DNA from: an uncultured Erysipelotrichaceae bacterium
Lineage (GTDB): Bacteria > Bacillota_I > Bacilli_A > RF39 > UBA660
Length of the DNA stretch: 5,050 bases
Assembly (NCBI GenBank): GCA_902766815.1
Contig: CACXEZ010000130.1
Location: 1 to 5,050, forward strand
Direction: 5' to 3'
Within the stretch, counting starts at the first letter, position 1, and every line of letters begins with the position of its first letter. Shown here one piece after another: positions 5,037 through 5,050 of this stretch. The translations under genes and the position numbers were made by a program. Below the pieces are notes generated by a model that worked only from the letters and a program-made list of their open reading frames with translations, did no database searches and was not told the DNA's origin.

Positions 5037-5050
5037 ATGAACTTATTCGA
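5037..5050 (+). CDS. 5' end of an unidentified gene, cut by the window edge
   Basis: ATG at 5037 follows AGAAGGTG (5021-5028) by eight bases and a promoter at 4977-5006. Only four full codons are present (Met-Asn-Leu-Phe), too few to name the product. The start is well supported by its context. The gene is divergent from trpS, with 134 bases between the two start codons. Confidence 0.65.

Noticed and set aside
1..5050. CRISPR array, insertion sequence, tRNA or rRNA genes
   Set aside because: I saw no regularly spaced repeats, no terminal inverted repeats with a transposase, and no cloverleaf or rRNA-like segment on either strand.

Overview
This is a strongly AT-rich window using the standard genetic code (tryptophan is TGG; TGA ends trpS). 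It carries a SpoIIM-family sporulation protein, a Bacillus-like tryptophanyl-tRNA synthetase and extended GGTGAT-type Shine-Dalgarno sequences. Together these suggest a low-GC Gram-positive of the Bacilli/Erysipelotrichia/uncultured gut Firmicutes type. This is inferred from protein resemblance and composition only; there is no rRNA gene to fix the taxon.

Layout. The left edge (1-95) holds the terminator of the spoIIM-like gene and, nested with it, a probable leftward promoter and a strong Shine-Dalgarno for a gene starting outside the window. The spoIIM-like gene (96-719, minus) follows. It is divergent from a small lysine-rich, tail-anchored membrane protein gene (800-1066, plus), with a 135-base region between the two starts. 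That small gene converges on an unrecognised tail-anchored protein gene (1089-1724, minus); the two share a bidirectional hairpin terminator. A tight three-gene leftward operon comes next: trpS (3919-4902), a NifS/IscS-like cysteine desulfurase (2795-3922, ATGA overlap with trpS) and a secreted thioredoxin-fold/membrane protein (1799-2791, 3 bases after the desulfurase stop). It ends in a hairpin terminator at 1771-1797 that also contains the -35 box of the promoter for gene 1089-1724. At the right edge a divergent gene begins at 5037 and runs off the window.

How the genes fit together. The operon joins aminoacylation (TrpS), sulfur mobilisation (cysteine desulfurase) and extracytoplasmic thiol/disulfide chemistry (CxxC thioredoxin domain on a membrane anchor). 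The last two may be functionally linked, but trpS may only be a co-transcribed housekeeping gene. SpoIIM points to spore engulfment, past or present. No CRISPR array, mobile element, tRNA or rRNA is visible. I see no obvious new multi-gene system; the most unusual items are the thioredoxin-membrane protein, which seems to lack the membrane cysteines expected of its apparent relatives, the poly-lysine small protein, and the compact terminator/promoter junctions.
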